Assembly: GCF_014773435.2 (NCBI RefSeq)
Contig: NZ_JACXAG020000007.1
Coordinates: 1-64,000, forward strand
Reading direction: 5' to 3'
From: Polycladospora coralii
GTDB lineage: Bacteria; Bacillota; Bacilli; Thermoactinomycetales; Thermoactinomycetaceae
DNA: 64,000 nt
The translations under genes were made by a program, and so were the position numbers. This document shows positions 34,476-45,092 of the stretch, one piece after another (within the stretch, counting starts at the first letter, position 1; each line of letters starts with the position of its first letter). The notes below the pieces were generated by a model. That model searched no databases. It was not told the origin of the DNA and saw only the letters and a program-made list of their open reading frames with translations.

Positions 34476-34507
34476 TGCCGAATTACGCTGTATGAGGAGG
34501 TGTCTCA

Positions 34508-35023
34508 ATGTCTAAAGCGATTGAGTTAAAAAAGCAAAAAGTAGCTGAGATTGTCGAGTTGTTTCAAAACAGCAAAAGTACAATTGTAACCGACTATCGT
34601 GGTTTGAACGTGAAGCAAGTGACAGAACTTCGTAAAGAGCTTCGTGAAGCTGGTGTTGAGTTTCATGTGTTGAAGAACACATTAACGAAACGTGCAACCG
34701 ATGAAGTAAACTTGTCTGAGCTACACGACAAATTAGAAGGTCCAAGTGCGATTGCATTTAGTGCAGAAGATGTTGTAGCTCCAGCTAAAATCTTGCACAA
34801 ATTTGCTAAAGAAAACAAAGACCTCGAAATCAAAGCTGGTGTGGTTGAAGGTAAAGTCGTAGGAATGGAAGAGATTAAGGCTTTGGCCGATCTACCATCC
34901 CGCGAAGGTCTTCTTTCTATGCTACTTTCCGTTTTACAAGCTCCAGTGCGCAACTTTGCGCTTGCTGTTCAAGCAGTGGCTGATAAAGAGGACGAAAGTA
35001 CTTCAGAAGCAGCTGCTGAGTAA
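34508..35023 (+). CDS. rplJ: 50S ribosomal protein L10
   Basis: L10 is the base of the ribosomal stalk and carries L7/L12 dimers on its C-terminal helix. The N-terminal RNA-binding part ([20 protein letters not shown]) is well conserved. The product has 171 residues and ends in an acidic tail. AGGAGGTG lies six bases before the ATG. Expression is likely controlled by the L10 leader upstream. Confidence 0.96.
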   Translation: MSKAIELKKQKVAEIVELFQNSKSTIVTDYRGLNVKQVTELRKELREAGVEFHVLKNTLTKRATDEVNLSELHDKLEGPSAIAFSAEDVVAPAKILHKFAKENKDLEIKAGVVEGKVVGMEEIKALADLPSREGLLSMLLSVLQAPVRNFALAVQAVADKEDESTSEAAAE

Positions 35024-35064
35024 TAAAATTTTATTAATGATGAATTACAAGGAGGATTACAGCT

Positions 35065-35430
35065 ATGTCTAACGAACAAATCATTGAAGCGATTAAAGGC
35101 ATGAGTGTTCTAGAATTGAACGATTTAGTAAAAGCGATTGAAGAAGAATTTGGTGTAACTGCAGCTGCTCCAGTAGCAGTAGTAGGTGGCGCAGGAGCTG
35201 GTGAAGCAGCTGCTGAGCAAACAGAATTTGATGTTATCCTTACTGGTGCAGGATCTTCCAAAATCAATGTAATTAAAGCGGTTCGCGGAATTACAGGTCT
35301 TGGACTTAAAGAAGCAAAAGCACTTGTTGATGGTACTCCTGCTCCTGTTAAGGAAGGCGTATCTAAAGAAGACGCTGAAAAAGTTAAAGCAGAACTCGAA
35401 GAAGCTGGTGCTTCAGTAGAATTGAAATAG
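35065..35430 (+). CDS. rplL: 50S ribosomal protein L7/L12
   Basis: L7/L12 is the flexible stalk protein that recruits translational GTPases. The N-terminal dimer domain is followed by an Ala/Gly-rich hinge ([16 protein letters not shown]) and the C-terminal factor-binding domain [20 protein letters not shown]. Its 121 residues are typical. AAGGAGG precedes the ATG. Confidence 0.97.
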   Translation: MSNEQIIEAIKGMSVLELNDLVKAIEEEFGVTAAAPVAVVGGAGAGEAAAEQTEFDVILTGAGSSKINVIKAVRGITGLGLKEAKALVDGTPAPVKEGVSKEDAEKVKAELEEAGASVELK

Positions 35431-35439
35431 TAATCAATA

Positions 35440-35470
35440 AATGACCCGGCGCCCACCGCGGCGGGTCATT
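35440..35470 (+). terminator. Hairpin after rplL
   Basis: AATGACCC pairs with GGGTCATT around a GC-rich centre. No T run follows, so it may give partial termination before the downstream genes. Confidence 0.45.
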
Positions 35471-35562
35471 CCATTATCATGCTAGTACTCTCTACTTATT
35501 TCTACTTCGATTGATTCCACATTTTGCTGGGTTGCAGTTTGATGACTAAGGAGGTTCCTATC

Positions 35563-36168
35563 ATGAGCGACCACTATTTCTCTCCTAGACCTGCTTCGAA
35601 AAGAGAAGATCGAACATTTCAAGCTGAAATCCTAGGTGACTCCTTTATATTCCAAACAGATGCGGGCGTTTTTTCGAAGAAGGGTGTGGATTTTGGTAGT
35701 CGTTTGCTCTTAGAGACAGTGGAAATTACTCCTTCGATTCGATCTATACTTGATCTAGGTTGTGGCTACGGATTAATTGGAACTGTGCTGGCAAAAGTCT
35801 ACGCACAAGATAACATTACGATGGCAGATGTAAACGAGCGAGCAGTAACACTCGCTACTGAAAATGCAGTTCGTAATGGGGTATCAAATCAGACAAAGCA
35901 ATTGGTTAGCGATGGCTTTCAAGCACTAGATGAACAATGTTTTGATCTCATCTTACTTAACCCACCTATTCGGACGGGTAAAGAAAATGTATATCGATTG
36001 TTTGCGGAAGCTTACGAACACTTGAATCCAAATGGTAGTTTATGGATTGTGATTCGCAAAAAGCAGGGAGCTGCCTCAGCCTTCAAAGAACTTGAGCGCT
36101 TATCCTCAGAAGTGATCATACGCAAACAGAAAAAAGGATTTGAAATTTTGCAAGTGGTAAAAGATTGA
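35563..36168 (+). CDS. ybxB: Class I SAM-dependent methyltransferase (RsmC-like, YbxB)
   Basis: The fold is that of 16S rRNA guanine methyltransferases. SAM-binding motif I is LDLGCGYGLIG (near residue 64) and the catalytic NPPIRTGK motif, typical of base N-methylation, is near residue 133. It has a single domain, as in Bacillus YbxB, which lies between rplL and rpoB. AAGGAGG lies eight bases before the ATG at 35563 (201 residues); the longer frame to 35524 has no support. The exact rRNA target is inferred. Confidence 0.9.
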   Translation: MSDHYFSPRPASKREDRTFQAEILGDSFIFQTDAGVFSKKGVDFGSRLLLETVEITPSIRSILDLGCGYGLIGTVLAKVYAQDNITMADVNERAVTLATENAVRNGVSNQTKQLVSDGFQALDEQCFDLILLNPPIRTGKENVYRLFAEAYEHLNPNGSLWIVIRKKQGAASAFKELERLSSEVIIRKQKKGFEILQVVKD

Positions 36169-36402
36169 CTTCTTTTTTCGCTTGTGATAGTGTTTTAAAT
36201 TGCAGTAAGTGTAGTAAGTACGAGTGAAGTTTTTATACAAAATTATCTTATATTAATTGGTTTATTTTACCAGTTAACTGGATAAGATAGGAAAATAGTC
36301 GTTATTAGCTGGAAAAATGAGGTTCTTATGGTAACCCTTTTTCTTTTTTTACTTATTCGGTGATATTTTGTGCTTTTTACTGGGTACGAGGGGGGAGTTC
36401 GT
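36169..36402 (+). other. rpoB leader region with palindrome and weak terminator
   Basis: CCAGTTAACTGG at 36270-36281 is a perfect 12-base palindrome. Further on GGTT pairs with AACC (36321-36336), flanked by A and T runs and followed by TTTTTCTTTTTTT, resembling a weak attenuator. I see no good promoter, so rpoB may be read partly from upstream. Confidence 0.45.
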
Positions 36403-39400
36403 TTGGCTGGAAAAATGATCCCATGTGGACGTCGGCAACGTCGGAGTTATGCTCGTATTAACGAGGTATTGGAACTGCCGAATTTGATTGAGATACAACA
36501 AGAGTCGTACCAGTGGTTTTTAGACGAAGGTTTAAGAGAAATGTTTCAAGATATTTCTCCTATTGAAGACTTTACTGGTAATTTGGTGTTAGAGTTTATC
36601 GATTATAATTTGGGTGAGCCTAAATATAATGTGGAAGAAGCAAAAGAACACCAAGTAACATATTCTGCACCTTTACGTGTTAAAGTTCGCTTAATCAATA
36701 AAGAGACGGGCGAAGTGAAAGAGCAAGAAGTATTTATGGGTGACTTCCCATTAATGACAGAAACAGGCACATTTATTATAAATGGTGCGGAACGAGTAAT
36801 TGTTAGCCAATTAATTCGTTCTTCCAGTGTTTATTATAACACGAAAGTAGATAAAAACGGTAAACCATCTTACACAGCTACCGTTATTCCAAATCGTGGT
36901 GCATGGCTAGAGTTGGAGACCGACGCGAAGGATATCGTGTATGTACGTATTGATCGTACCAGAAAGATACCTGTGACGGTTCTTTTGCGTGCATTAGGCT
37001 TTAGTAGTGACGCGGAGATTCTCGAGTTATTTGGTGATGATGAGTATCTACGAAATTCACTCGATAAAGATAACACTGGAAATACCGAAAAAGCACTGAT
37101 TGAGATATATGAACGGTTACGTCCGGGGGAACCGCCAACAGCTGATAACTCACGTAGTTTGCTGTTTGCACGTTTCTTTGATCCTAAGCGTTATGATCTA
37201 GCGAATGTAGGCCGATACAAGATAAATAAGAAATTGCACATTAAAAACCGCCTTCTGAACCAAAAGCTAGCAGAAGATATCGTAGATCCAAATGATCCTT
37301 CTCAAATTTTGGTAGAAGCAGGAACTGTGCTTGAGCGTCGTGTATTAGACAAGGTGCTACCTTACTTAACAGGAGAAAATCCATTTGGGTTTGCTGAGCA
37401 TGCTGTTCGTGGTGGAGTGCCAGGGGATGAACCTGTCCCGCTACAAACAGTTTCCATCTACGCACCACATGATGAGGGAAAAGTTATTAAAGTGATTTCT
37501 AATGCGGAGGTAGATGATTCAGTTAAGAACATTACACCGGCAGATATTATCGCGTCCATTAGTTATTTCTTTAATTTACTATATGATGTAGGGGCAACGG
37601 ACGACATTGATCACTTAGGAAATCGTCGTCTACGTTCTGTGGGAGAGCTTTTACAAAACCAGTTTCGGATTGGTTTGTCTCGTATGGAGCGTGTGGTTCG
37701 TGAAAGAATGTCGATTCAAGATGCAAATGCGATTACGCCACAGGCACTTATTAATATTCGTCCTGTTATCGCTTCTATTAAGGAGTTTTTTGGAAGCAGT
37801 CAGTTGTCGCAGTTTATGGATCAGACAAATCCACTAGCTGAACTTACGCATAAACGCCGTTTGTCTGCACTTGGACCTGGTGGTCTAACACGGGAACGAG
37901 CTGGATTTGAAGTGCGTGACGTGCATCACTCTCACTATGGCCGGATGTGTCCGATTGAAACGCCAGAGGGACCGAACATTGGACTTATCAACTCTTTATC
38001 CAGTTTTGCTCGTATTAATGCCTATGGTTTTATCGAGACGCCATATCGACGGGTTGACCCTGATACTGGAGTGGTAACCAACCAGATTGATTACCTTACA
38101 GCGGATGAAGAAGATAATTACTATGTTGCTCAGGCAAATGCGCCTCTAAGCGATGATGGTACTTTTGCTTCAGAAATGGTTACGGTTCGGGACGAAGAAG
38201 AAGTGATTCAAGTGCCTCGTGATCGTGTTGATTACATGGATGTGTCTCCAAAACAAGTGGTTTCTGTGGCTACAGCATGTATTCCGTTCTTAGAGAATGA
38301 CGATTCTAACCGTGCATTGATGGGATCTAACATGCAGCGACAAGCCGTTCCACTATTGATTCCGGAAGCACCATTTATCGGAACGGGTATGGAGCATATT
38401 GCTGCACGTGACTCAGGAGTTATGATTCGTGCGCGTCGTCCTGGTGTGATTGAACGTGTAACGGCGGATGAAATTGCTGTGCGTCATGAAGAAGAGATTG
38501 ATGGTCGTGTTGTAAAAGGGGATCTAGATCGTTACAAGGTGACGAAGTTCGCCCGCTCTAACCAAGGAACTGCGATTAATCAACGTCCTGTTGTGCGTCA
38601 TGGTGAGCGTGTAAGCAGTGGTGATACACTTGCAGACGGTCCTTCGACTGAAATGGGCGAAATGGCACTCGGCCGAAACGTCGTGGTGGCATTCATGACT
38701 TGGGAAGGTTACAACTATGAGGATGCGATTCTGCTAAGTGAAAAACTTGTAAAAGAAGACGTATATACTTCTGTACACGTTGAAAAACACGAGTCAGAAG
38801 CGCGTGACACGAAGCTTGGACCAGAAGAAATTACGCGTGATATTCCAAATGTCGGTGAAGACGCACTGAAAAACTTGGATGAACGTGGCATTATTCGTGT
38901 AGGTGCTGAGATTAAACCAGGTGATATCTTAGTGGGTAAAGTGACACCGAAAGGTGTAACTGAGCTTACTGCTGAGGAACGTCTTTTACACGCCATCTTT
39001 GGTGAAAAAGCACGTGAAGTACGAGATACTTCCTTACGTGTACCACATGGACAAGACGGCATTGTTGTTGATGTAAAAGTATTTTCCCGTGAAAATGGCG
39101 ATGAACTAGCGCCTGGTGTTAATCAATTAGTGCGTGTATATATTGCGCAAAAACGTAAGATCTCCGAAGGGGATAAAATGGCTGGAAGGCATGGAAATAA
39201 AGGGGTTATTGCTCGCATTATGCCTGAGGAAGATATGCCGTTCTTACCAGATGGTAGACCCGTAGAGGTTGTATTAAATCCGCTTGGGGTTCCATCGCGT
39301 ATGAATATCGGTCAGGTTCTTGAAGTACATTTGGGAATGGCGGCCAAAACATTAGGTCTTCATATCGCTACCCCAGTATTTGATGGTGCGACTGAGGAAG

Positions 39401-39954
39401 ATGTATTTGATACGTTACGTGAAGCTGGCCTAGATGATGACGGAAAAACGCAATTGTTTGATGGTAGAACAGGAGAGCCGATGGAAAATCGTGTTACTGT
39501 GGGTGTCATGTATATGATTAAACTGGCACATATGGTTGATGATAAAATTCATGCGCGTTCGACTGGACCCTACTCACTTGTTACCCAGCAACCGCTCGGG
39601 GGTAAAGCTCAGTTTGGTGGTCAAAGATTTGGTGAGATGGAGGTATGGGCACTTGAAGCTTATGGTGCTGCCTATACGCTTCAGGAAATCTTAACGGTTA
39701 AATCTGATGACGTCGTAGGACGTGTTAAAACGTATGAAGCGATTGTAAAAGGTGAAAATGTACCGGAACCAGGCGTTCCAGAATCGTTTAAGGTATTGAT
39801 TAAGGAATTGCAAAGCTTGGCGATGGACGTTAAGATCTTGGCTGAAGATGAGCAAGAAATTGAAATGCGTGAGTTAGATGACGATGAGGAACTGGATGAA
39901 GATAAACTCGGTTTAGAGTTAGAGAAAGAAGAAGAAGCGAAGTCAACTTCATAA
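36403..39954 (+). CDS. rpoB: RNA polymerase beta subunit
   Basis: RpoB forms one half of the polymerase active-site cleft. The rifampicin-binding region [20 protein letters not shown] and its continuation [10 protein letters not shown] carries the usual sensitive-type residues. The [13 protein letters not shown] and [11 protein letters not shown] segments mark the active-site lobes. The start is TTG: GGGGGGAG lies five bases before it, and the product then opens [19 protein letters not shown] like other firmicute RpoB; the frame to 36370 has no ribosome site. It is 1183 residues, with an acidic C-terminal tail. Confidence 0.97.
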   Translation: MAGKMIPCGRRQRRSYARINEVLELPNLIEIQQESYQWFLDEGLREMFQDISPIEDFTGNLVLEFIDYNLGEPKYNVEEAKEHQVTYSAPLRVKVRLINKETGEVKEQEVFMGDFPLMTETGTFIINGAERVIVSQLIRSSSVYYNTKVDKNGKPSYTATVIPNRGAWLELETDAKDIVYVRIDRTRKIPVTVLLRALGFSSDAEILELFGDDEYLRNSLDKDNTGNTEKALIEIYERLRPGEPPTADNSRSLLFARFFDPKRYDLANVGRYKINKKLHIKNRLLNQKLAEDIVDPNDPSQILVEAGTVLERRVLDKVLPYLTGENPFGFAEHAVRGGVPGDEPVPLQTVSIYAPHDEGKVIKVISNAEVDDSVKNITPADIIASISYFFNLLYDVGATDDIDHLGNRRLRSVGELLQNQFRIGLSRMERVVRERMSIQDANAITPQALINIRPVIASIKEFFGSSQLSQFMDQTNPLAELTHKRRLSALGPGGLTRERAGFEVRDVHHSHYGRMCPIETPEGPNIGLINSLSSFARINAYGFIETPYRRVDPDTGVVTNQIDYLTADEEDNYYVAQANAPLSDDGTFASEMVTVRDEEEVIQVPRDRVDYMDVSPKQVVSVATACIPFLENDDSNRALMGSNMQRQAVPLLIPEAPFIGTGMEHIAARDSGVMIRARRPGVIERVTADEIAVRHEEEIDGRVVKGDLDRYKVTKFARSNQGTAINQRPVVRHGERVSSGDTLADGPSTEMGEMALGRNVVVAFMTWEGYNYEDAILLSEKLVKEDVYTSVHVEKHESEARDTKLGPEEITRDIPNVGEDALKNLDERGIIRVGAEIKPGDILVGKVTPKGVTELTAEERLLHAIFGEKAREVRDTSLRVPHGQDGIVVDVKVFSRENGDELAPGVNQLVRVYIAQKRKISEGDKMAGRHGNKGVIARIMPEEDMPFLPDGRPVEVVLNPLGVPSRMNIGQVLEVHLGMAAKTLGLHIATPVFDGATEEDVFDTLREAGLDDDGKTQLFDGRTGEPMENRVTVGVMYMIKLAHMVDDKIHARSTGPYSLVTQQPLGGKAQFGGQRFGEMEVWALEAYGAAYTLQEILTVKSDDVVGRVKTYEAIVKGENVPEPGVPESFKVLIKELQSLAMDVKILAEDEQEIEMRELDDDEELDEDKLGLELEKEEEAKSTS

Positions 39955-40013
39955 TTGTAGGATGTGGGTCCCTGTAGTTGACGGGATGTATCCTTAAGGG
40001 AGGGATCAACCCA

Positions 40014-43000
40014 ATGCTAGATGTAAACAACTTTGAATATATGAAGATCGGCCTCGCCTCTCCAGTGAAGATTCGTTCCTGGTCGCGCGGTGAGGTCAAA
40101 AAACCTGAAACCATTAACTATCGTACGCTTAAACCGGAGAAAGAAGGACTTTTTTGCGAGAAAATTTTTGGTCCCACTAAGGACTGGGAATGTCATTGTG
40201 GAAAGTACAAGCGTATCCGGTACAAAGGTGTAGTATGTGATCGCTGTGGCGTAGAAGTAACGCGTGCGAAGGTGCGACGTGAGCGTATGGGGCACATCGA
40301 GCTTGCCGCCCCAGTTTCTCACATTTGGTACTTCAAGGGTATTCCAAGTCGAATGGGTCTTGTGCTTGATATGTCTCCCCGCTCATTGGAAGAAGTGATT
40401 TATTTCGCTTCCTATGTTGTTGTTGACCCCGGTACAACACCACTGGAAAAAAAGCAGCTTCTTTCTGAAAAAGAGTTTCGGGCGAATCGTGAGAAATATG
40501 GCAAGGCATTTACGGCTATGATGGGTGCTGAAGCGATTAAGCTCTTGCTAGCTGATATTGATTTAGATCGCGAAGTAGCCTCTTTAAAAGATGAATTGAA
40601 AACAGCGCAAGGACAACGTCGTAACCGTGCAGTCAAACGACTTGAAGTTTTGGAAGCCTTTCGTTCGTCCGGTAATGAGCCGGATTGGATGGTGCTAGAT
40701 GTGATCCCGGTCATTCCGCCTGAGCTTCGCCCTATGGTGCAACTCGACGGAGGACGCTTCGCGACATCCGATTTAAACGATTTATACCGCCGTGTGATCA
40801 ATCGGAACAACCGTTTAAAACGTCTCCTTGACTTGGGAGCGCCAGATATTATTGTGCAAAACGAAAAACGGATGTTACAAGAAGCTGTCGATGCTTTGAT
40901 TGACAACGGTCGTCGTGGTCGTCCAGTTACAGGTCCTGGTAATCGTCCGCTTAAATCTTTATCGCACATGTTGAAAGGTAAGCAAGGGCGTTTCCGTCAA
41001 AACTTGCTGGGTAAACGTGTGGACTACTCGGGTCGTTCTGTTATTGTAGTAGGTCCTAACTTACGCATGTATCAGTGTGGATTGCCTAAAGAGATGGCAC
41101 TTGAGTTGTTCAAACCATTTGTAATGAAGGAACTTGTTGCAAAAGGCCTCGCACATAATATCAAGAGTGCCAAGCGGAAGGTAGAGCGTATTCACCCTGA
41201 AGTATGGGACGTATTGGAAGAAGTGATTAAGGAGCATCCTGTTCTCCTAAACCGTGCACCTACGCTTCACCGATTAGGTATCCAAGCGTTTGAGCCTATT
41301 CTGGTAGAGGGACGCGCGATTCGCTTGCATCCACTTGTATGTACCGCATATAATGCTGACTTCGATGGTGACCAAATGGCGGTTCACGTGCCATTATCTG
41401 CTGAAGCACAGGCGGAGGCTCGCTTACTGATGCTAGCCGCACAAAACATCTTGAATCCGAAAGATGGAAAGCCTGTTGTTACCCCTTCTCAAGATATGGT
41501 ATTAGGTTGCTACTACTTAACGGTACAAAAAGATGGCGAGAAGGGTGAAGGCACGGTCTTCCATTCTGTAGGAGAAGCGATCAATGCTTATCAACAAGGA
41601 TACATTTCGCTTCACACCAAAGTGGCCATTCCGGCTCATGAAGTGGGAAAAACATGTTTTACTGAAGAACAAGAAAAGGCCTTACTTGCGACTACAGTTG
41701 GAAAACTCATTTTTAATGAGATATTGCCACCTAATTTCCCTTATATTAATGAACCAGGTACAGAAAACTTTTACGGTACACCCGATCATTACTTTATCTT
41801 TGAAAAAGGAAGTAACGTAAAAGAATTTCTACAAAAATTACCTGATCCTGGCGCATTGAAAAAAGGACATTTAGGTGCGATTATTGCTGAGATTTTTAGA
41901 CGTTTTGGAACGACTAAGTCTTCTGAAACACTCGATAAAGTGAAACAACTAGGCTATAGCTATTCTACACGTGCAGGGCTTACGATTTCGGTTTCGGATG
42001 TGGAGGTGCCGGATGAAAAACCAGCCATTTTGGCAGAAGCACAGGAAAAAGTAGACCTGGTGATGAAACAGTATCGCCGTGGATTAATTACAGATGAAGA
42101 ACGCTATGAGCGTGTCATTTCAACATGGAGTCAAGCGAAGGAATCGATTACTGAAGTTTTGATGGACAACATGGGGATTTATAATCCGATCTACATGATG
42201 GCTAACTCCGGTGCGCGTGGTAACGTTTCACAGATTACACAGCTAGCGGGAATGCGCGGTTTGATGGCCAACCCATCAGGTCGTATCATGGAACAACCGA
42301 TTCGAACCAACTTCCGTGAAGGTTTAACCGTACTTGAGTACTTTACTTCTACTCACGGAGCGCGTAAAGGTTTGGCCGATACGGCACTTCGTACTGCAGA
42401 TTCCGGGTACTTGACACGTCGTCTGGTTGACGTAGCACAAGATGTTATTGTGCGTGAAGACGATTGTCAGACTGATAAAGGCTTCCATGTTGCGCGGATT
42501 TCCTCAGGAAATGAAGTCATCGAAGGCTTATATGACCGGATTGTCGGTCGCTATTCGTTCCAAACGATTCGTCATCCGGAAACAGGTGAAGTGATTGTTG
42601 GACGTAATGCCTTGATTGATGAAGATAAGGCGTCTCAAATTATGAATGCGGGTATCGAAGAACTCGTTATTCGCTCGGTCTTAGCTTGTCGCACCAAGCA
42701 TGGGGTTTGTAAGAAGTGCTATGGTCGTAACCTTGCACTCGGTACAAAAGTTGAAATTGGTGAAGCGGTTGGTATTATCGCTGCCCAGTCTATTGGTGAG
42801 CCGGGTACACAGCTTACCATGCGTACCTTCCATACAGGAGGGGTTGCGGGTGATGATATCACGCAAGGTTTACCGCGTATTCAGGAGCTATTTGAGGCAC
42901 GTAATCCAAAAGGTCAAGCCATTATTAGTGAAATTGCAGGTGAAATCACGGATATTCGTGAAGTGAAAGAGCGTCGCGAGATCGAAGTGCAAGGCACTGT

Positions 43001-43631
43001 AGAAGCCAAAGTACATGTAGTACCATACGGATCACGCTTAAAAGTGGATGTAGGGGACGCTGTGGCTGCTGGTGATGAATTAACCGAAGGATCAGTTGAT
43101 CCCAAGGAATTACTAGGCGTAAAAGGCATTACAGGTGTTCAGAATTACTTACTACAAGAAGTACAAAAAGTTTATCGTCTACAAGGTGTAGAAATTAACG
43201 ACAAGCACGTGGAAGTTATGGTAAGGCAAATGATGCGGAAAGTGCGTATTACAGATGCAGGGACCACTGATCTACTACCAGGTTCTGTAGTCGATATTCA
43301 TGACTATGAAGAAGCCAACAAGAAAGCATTACTCAGCAAAGGGGACCCCGCTGTTGCGAGACCGATCTTGCTTGGTATTACAAAAGCTTCACTTGAAACA
43401 GAATCCTTCTTGTCAGCAGCATCTTTCCAAGAGACAACACGTGTCTTGACTGATGCGGCAATTAAAGGTAAAGTGGATAAATTGCTCGGTCTAAAAGAGA
43501 ATGTTATCATCGGGAAATTGGTTCCAGCAGGAACCGGTATGTCTCGTTATCGTAATTTGAAAATGAGACTTGCAAATGAAGCGATTAGTGAAGAAGATCT
43601 AGCGTCAAAAGAATCTGTGCTTATTGACTAA
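40014..43631 (+). CDS. rpoC: RNA polymerase beta' subunit
   Basis: RpoC carries the catalytic magnesium in [14 protein letters not shown]. The N-terminal zinc site is [20 protein letters not shown], and a second cysteine cluster ([15 protein letters not shown]) lies near residue 890. The trigger-loop region and [16 protein letters not shown] are intact. AGGGAGGGA is eight bases before the ATG at 40014; the frame to 39978 has no support. The length is 1205 residues. It is 59 bases after rpoB. Confidence 0.97.
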   Translation: MLDVNNFEYMKIGLASPVKIRSWSRGEVKKPETINYRTLKPEKEGLFCEKIFGPTKDWECHCGKYKRIRYKGVVCDRCGVEVTRAKVRRERMGHIELAAPVSHIWYFKGIPSRMGLVLDMSPRSLEEVIYFASYVVVDPGTTPLEKKQLLSEKEFRANREKYGKAFTAMMGAEAIKLLLADIDLDREVASLKDELKTAQGQRRNRAVKRLEVLEAFRSSGNEPDWMVLDVIPVIPPELRPMVQLDGGRFATSDLNDLYRRVINRNNRLKRLLDLGAPDIIVQNEKRMLQEAVDALIDNGRRGRPVTGPGNRPLKSLSHMLKGKQGRFRQNLLGKRVDYSGRSVIVVGPNLRMYQCGLPKEMALELFKPFVMKELVAKGLAHNIKSAKRKVERIHPEVWDVLEEVIKEHPVLLNRAPTLHRLGIQAFEPILVEGRAIRLHPLVCTAYNADFDGDQMAVHVPLSAEAQAEARLLMLAAQNILNPKDGKPVVTPSQDMVLGCYYLTVQKDGEKGEGTVFHSVGEAINAYQQGYISLHTKVAIPAHEVGKTCFTEEQEKALLATTVGKLIFNEILPPNFPYINEPGTENFYGTPDHYFIFEKGSNVKEFLQKLPDPGALKKGHLGAIIAEIFRRFGTTKSSETLDKVKQLGYSYSTRAGLTISVSDVEVPDEKPAILAEAQEKVDLVMKQYRRGLITDEERYERVISTWSQAKESITEVLMDNMGIYNPIYMMANSGARGNVSQITQLAGMRGLMANPSGRIMEQPIRTNFREGLTVLEYFTSTHGARKGLADTALRTADSGYLTRRLVDVAQDVIVREDDCQTDKGFHVARISSGNEVIEGLYDRIVGRYSFQTIRHPETGEVIVGRNALIDEDKASQIMNAGIEELVIRSVLACRTKHGVCKKCYGRNLALGTKVEIGEAVGIIAAQSIGEPGTQLTMRTFHTGGVAGDDITQGLPRIQELFEARNPKGQAIISEIAGEITDIREVKERREIEVQGTVEAKVHVVPYGSRLKVDVGDAVAAGDELTEGSVDPKELLGVKGITGVQNYLLQEVQKVYRLQGVEINDKHVEVMVRQMMRKVRITDAGTTDLLPGSVVDIHDYEEANKKALLSKGDPAVARPILLGITKASLETESFLSAASFQETTRVLTDAAIKGKVDKLLGLKENVIIGKLVPAGTGMSRYRNLKMRLANEAISEEDLASKESVLID

Positions 43632-43640
43632 TTTTCATAG

Positions 43641-43669
43641 TTGACTTTGCTAAAAGCCGATGGTAAACT
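43641..43669 (+). promoter_or_regulatory. Promoter of the L7Ae-type/str genes
   Basis: TTGACT and TAAACT are exactly 17 bases apart, directly after rpoC and 43 bases before the next gene. Confidence 0.6.
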
Positions 43670-43711
43670 GTTTTCGTGTGCTTGTGAATTAATCACTTTG
43701 GAGGGCTGCGG

Positions 43712-43960
43712 ATGTCTTATGAAAAAGTGATGCAGGCAAGTTTGCTCGCGATTGGATCTAAGCAAACGAAAAAAGCAGTCGAACAACTGACAGCACAACA
43801 TGTCGTATTGGCAACAGATGCTGATTCGCACATTACTGAAGAAGTTGTTTCGAGCTGTAAAGAATATGGAATCCCATATTCCTTTGTAGACGCGATGAAA
43901 GAACTCGGGAAAGCAGCAGGAATTGATGTGGGGGCAGCTTCCATAGCGATCTTAGAGTGA
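43712..43960 (+). CDS. rplGB: L7Ae-family K-turn binding protein (YbxF)
   Basis: This 82-residue protein belongs to the L7Ae/L30e family that binds kink-turn RNA. The segments LAIGSKQTKKAVEQL and the GKAAGIDVGAASIAIL end are typical. In B. subtilis the homologue associates with ribosomes in growing cells, and its role there is not settled. It always lies between rpoC and rpsL in Bacillales, as here. GGAGGG precedes the ATG. Confidence 0.92.
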   Translation: MSYEKVMQASLLAIGSKQTKKAVEQLTAQHVVLATDADSHITEEVVSSCKEYGIPYSFVDAMKELGKAAGIDVGAASIAILE

Positions 43961-43980
43961 AATGAACGACATATATATAG

Positions 43981-44018
43981 GAGATCAAGGATTTGAGGGC
44001 CCGCAAATCCTTGATCTC
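43981..44018 (+). repeat. Perfect 15-base-pair hairpin before rpsL
   Basis: GAGATCAAGGATTTG pairs perfectly with CAAATCCTTGATCTC around an eight-base loop AGGGCCCG. No T run follows on either strand, so it is not a standard terminator. It lies 93 bases before the rpsL start. Confidence 0.85.
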
Positions 44019-44110
44019 TACCTAAAATTCTGACGTTCATTTTTGTGATCATAGATGACACTCCTGGATCTGTGGTCTTGAATAAAAAAGAAAGAAGGAG
44101 GTGGACAGTC

Positions 44111-44524
44111 ATGCCAACAATTAATCAGCTCGTACGCAAAGGTCGTAAAAGCAAAGTTGTGAAGTCAAAATCACCTGCTTTGCAATATGGCTACAACAGC
44201 ATGAAAAAGGAAATTGTTCCTCAAAACTCACCACAAAAACGTGGAGTTTGCACACGTGTAGGAACAATGACACCAAAGAAACCAAACTCCGCGTTACGTA
44301 AATATGCGCGTGTACGTTTGACTAATGGTACTGAAGTTACGGCTTATATTCCAGGAATCGGACATAACCTACAAGAACACAGTGTTGTACTTGTTCGTGG
44401 TGGACGTGTAAAAGACTTACCTGGGGTACGTTACCATATCGTTCGTGGTGCGCTAGATACTGCTGGTGTACAGAACCGTATGCAAGCTCGTTCTAAATAT
44501 GGTGCAAAACGCACAAAAAAATAA
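44111..44524 (+). CDS. rpsL: 30S ribosomal protein S12
   Basis: S12 lies at the decoding centre and monitors codon-anticodon pairing. The streptomycin-site segments [11 protein letters not shown] (from residue 54) and [14 protein letters not shown] (from about 96) have the sensitive-type lysines. AGGAGGTG precedes the ATG at 44111; the longer frame to 44045 has no ribosome site. It is 137 residues. Confidence 0.97.
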   Translation: MPTINQLVRKGRKSKVVKSKSPALQYGYNSMKKEIVPQNSPQKRGVCTRVGTMTPKKPNSALRKYARVRLTNGTEVTAYIPGIGHNLQEHSVVLVRGGRVKDLPGVRYHIVRGALDTAGVQNRMQARSKYGAKRTKK

Positions 44525-44580
44525 TGATGTCATGATCCTCACAATTGCGTAAAAACAATGAGGAAAAGGAGGGGAAATCT

Positions 44581-45051
44581 ATGCCACGTAAAGGTCCAGT
44601 ACCTCGTAGAGATGCACTACCAGATCCGATTTACAATAGCAAGTTGGTTACCCGTCTGATTAACCGCTTAATGCTAGATGGTAACAAAGGAAAAGCACAA
44701 CGTATTCTTTACGATGCATTTAACTTAATTCAAGAACGTACAGGCAATGAACCAATGGAAGTATTTGAGCAAGCATTGAAAAATGTAATGCCAGTACTTG
44801 AAGTAAAAGCACGTCGTGTAGGTGGATCAAACTACCAAGTACCGGTAGAAGTGAAACCAGAACGTCGTACAAGTTTAGGTCTTCGTTGGTTAGTGAGCTA
44901 TGCGCGTTTGCGTAATGAAAAAACCATGCAAGAGCGTTTAGCAAATGAAATCTTAGACGCAGCAAGCAATGGTGGCTCTGCAGTGAAAAAGAAAGAAGAT
45001 GTTCACCGTATGGCAGAAGCAAACCGTGCATTTGCACACTATCGTTGGTAA
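44581..45051 (+). CDS. rpsG: 30S ribosomal protein S7
   Basis: S7 nucleates assembly of the small-subunit head and contacts the E-site tRNA. The start [11 protein letters not shown], the [15 protein letters not shown] segment and the [13 protein letters not shown] end are typical of the 156-residue Gram-positive form. AGGAGGGG lies before the ATG at 44581; the earlier in-frame start at 44545 is unsupported. Confidence 0.97.
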   Translation: MPRKGPVPRRDALPDPIYNSKLVTRLINRLMLDGNKGKAQRILYDAFNLIQERTGNEPMEVFEQALKNVMPVLEVKARRVGGSNYQVPVEVKPERRTSLGLRWLVSYARLRNEKTMQERLANEILDAASNGGSAVKKKEDVHRMAEANRAFAHYRW

Positions 45052-45092
45052 TCTATAAACCATATATGTGAAATTGAAGGGAGAAATTTTCG

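Noticed and set aside
35524-35562. Longer N-terminus for the YbxB methyltransferase
   Set aside because: AAGGAGG lies inside this segment and serves the ATG at 35563; the extension has no ribosome site of its own.
40412-40969. 185-codon open frame on the reverse strand inside rpoC
   Set aside because: It lies fully within the conserved rpoC coding sequence, has no supported ribosome site, and its composition (Ser/Arg-rich) is that of an antisense shadow. The same applies to the reverse frames in nusG, tuf, clpC and rplL.
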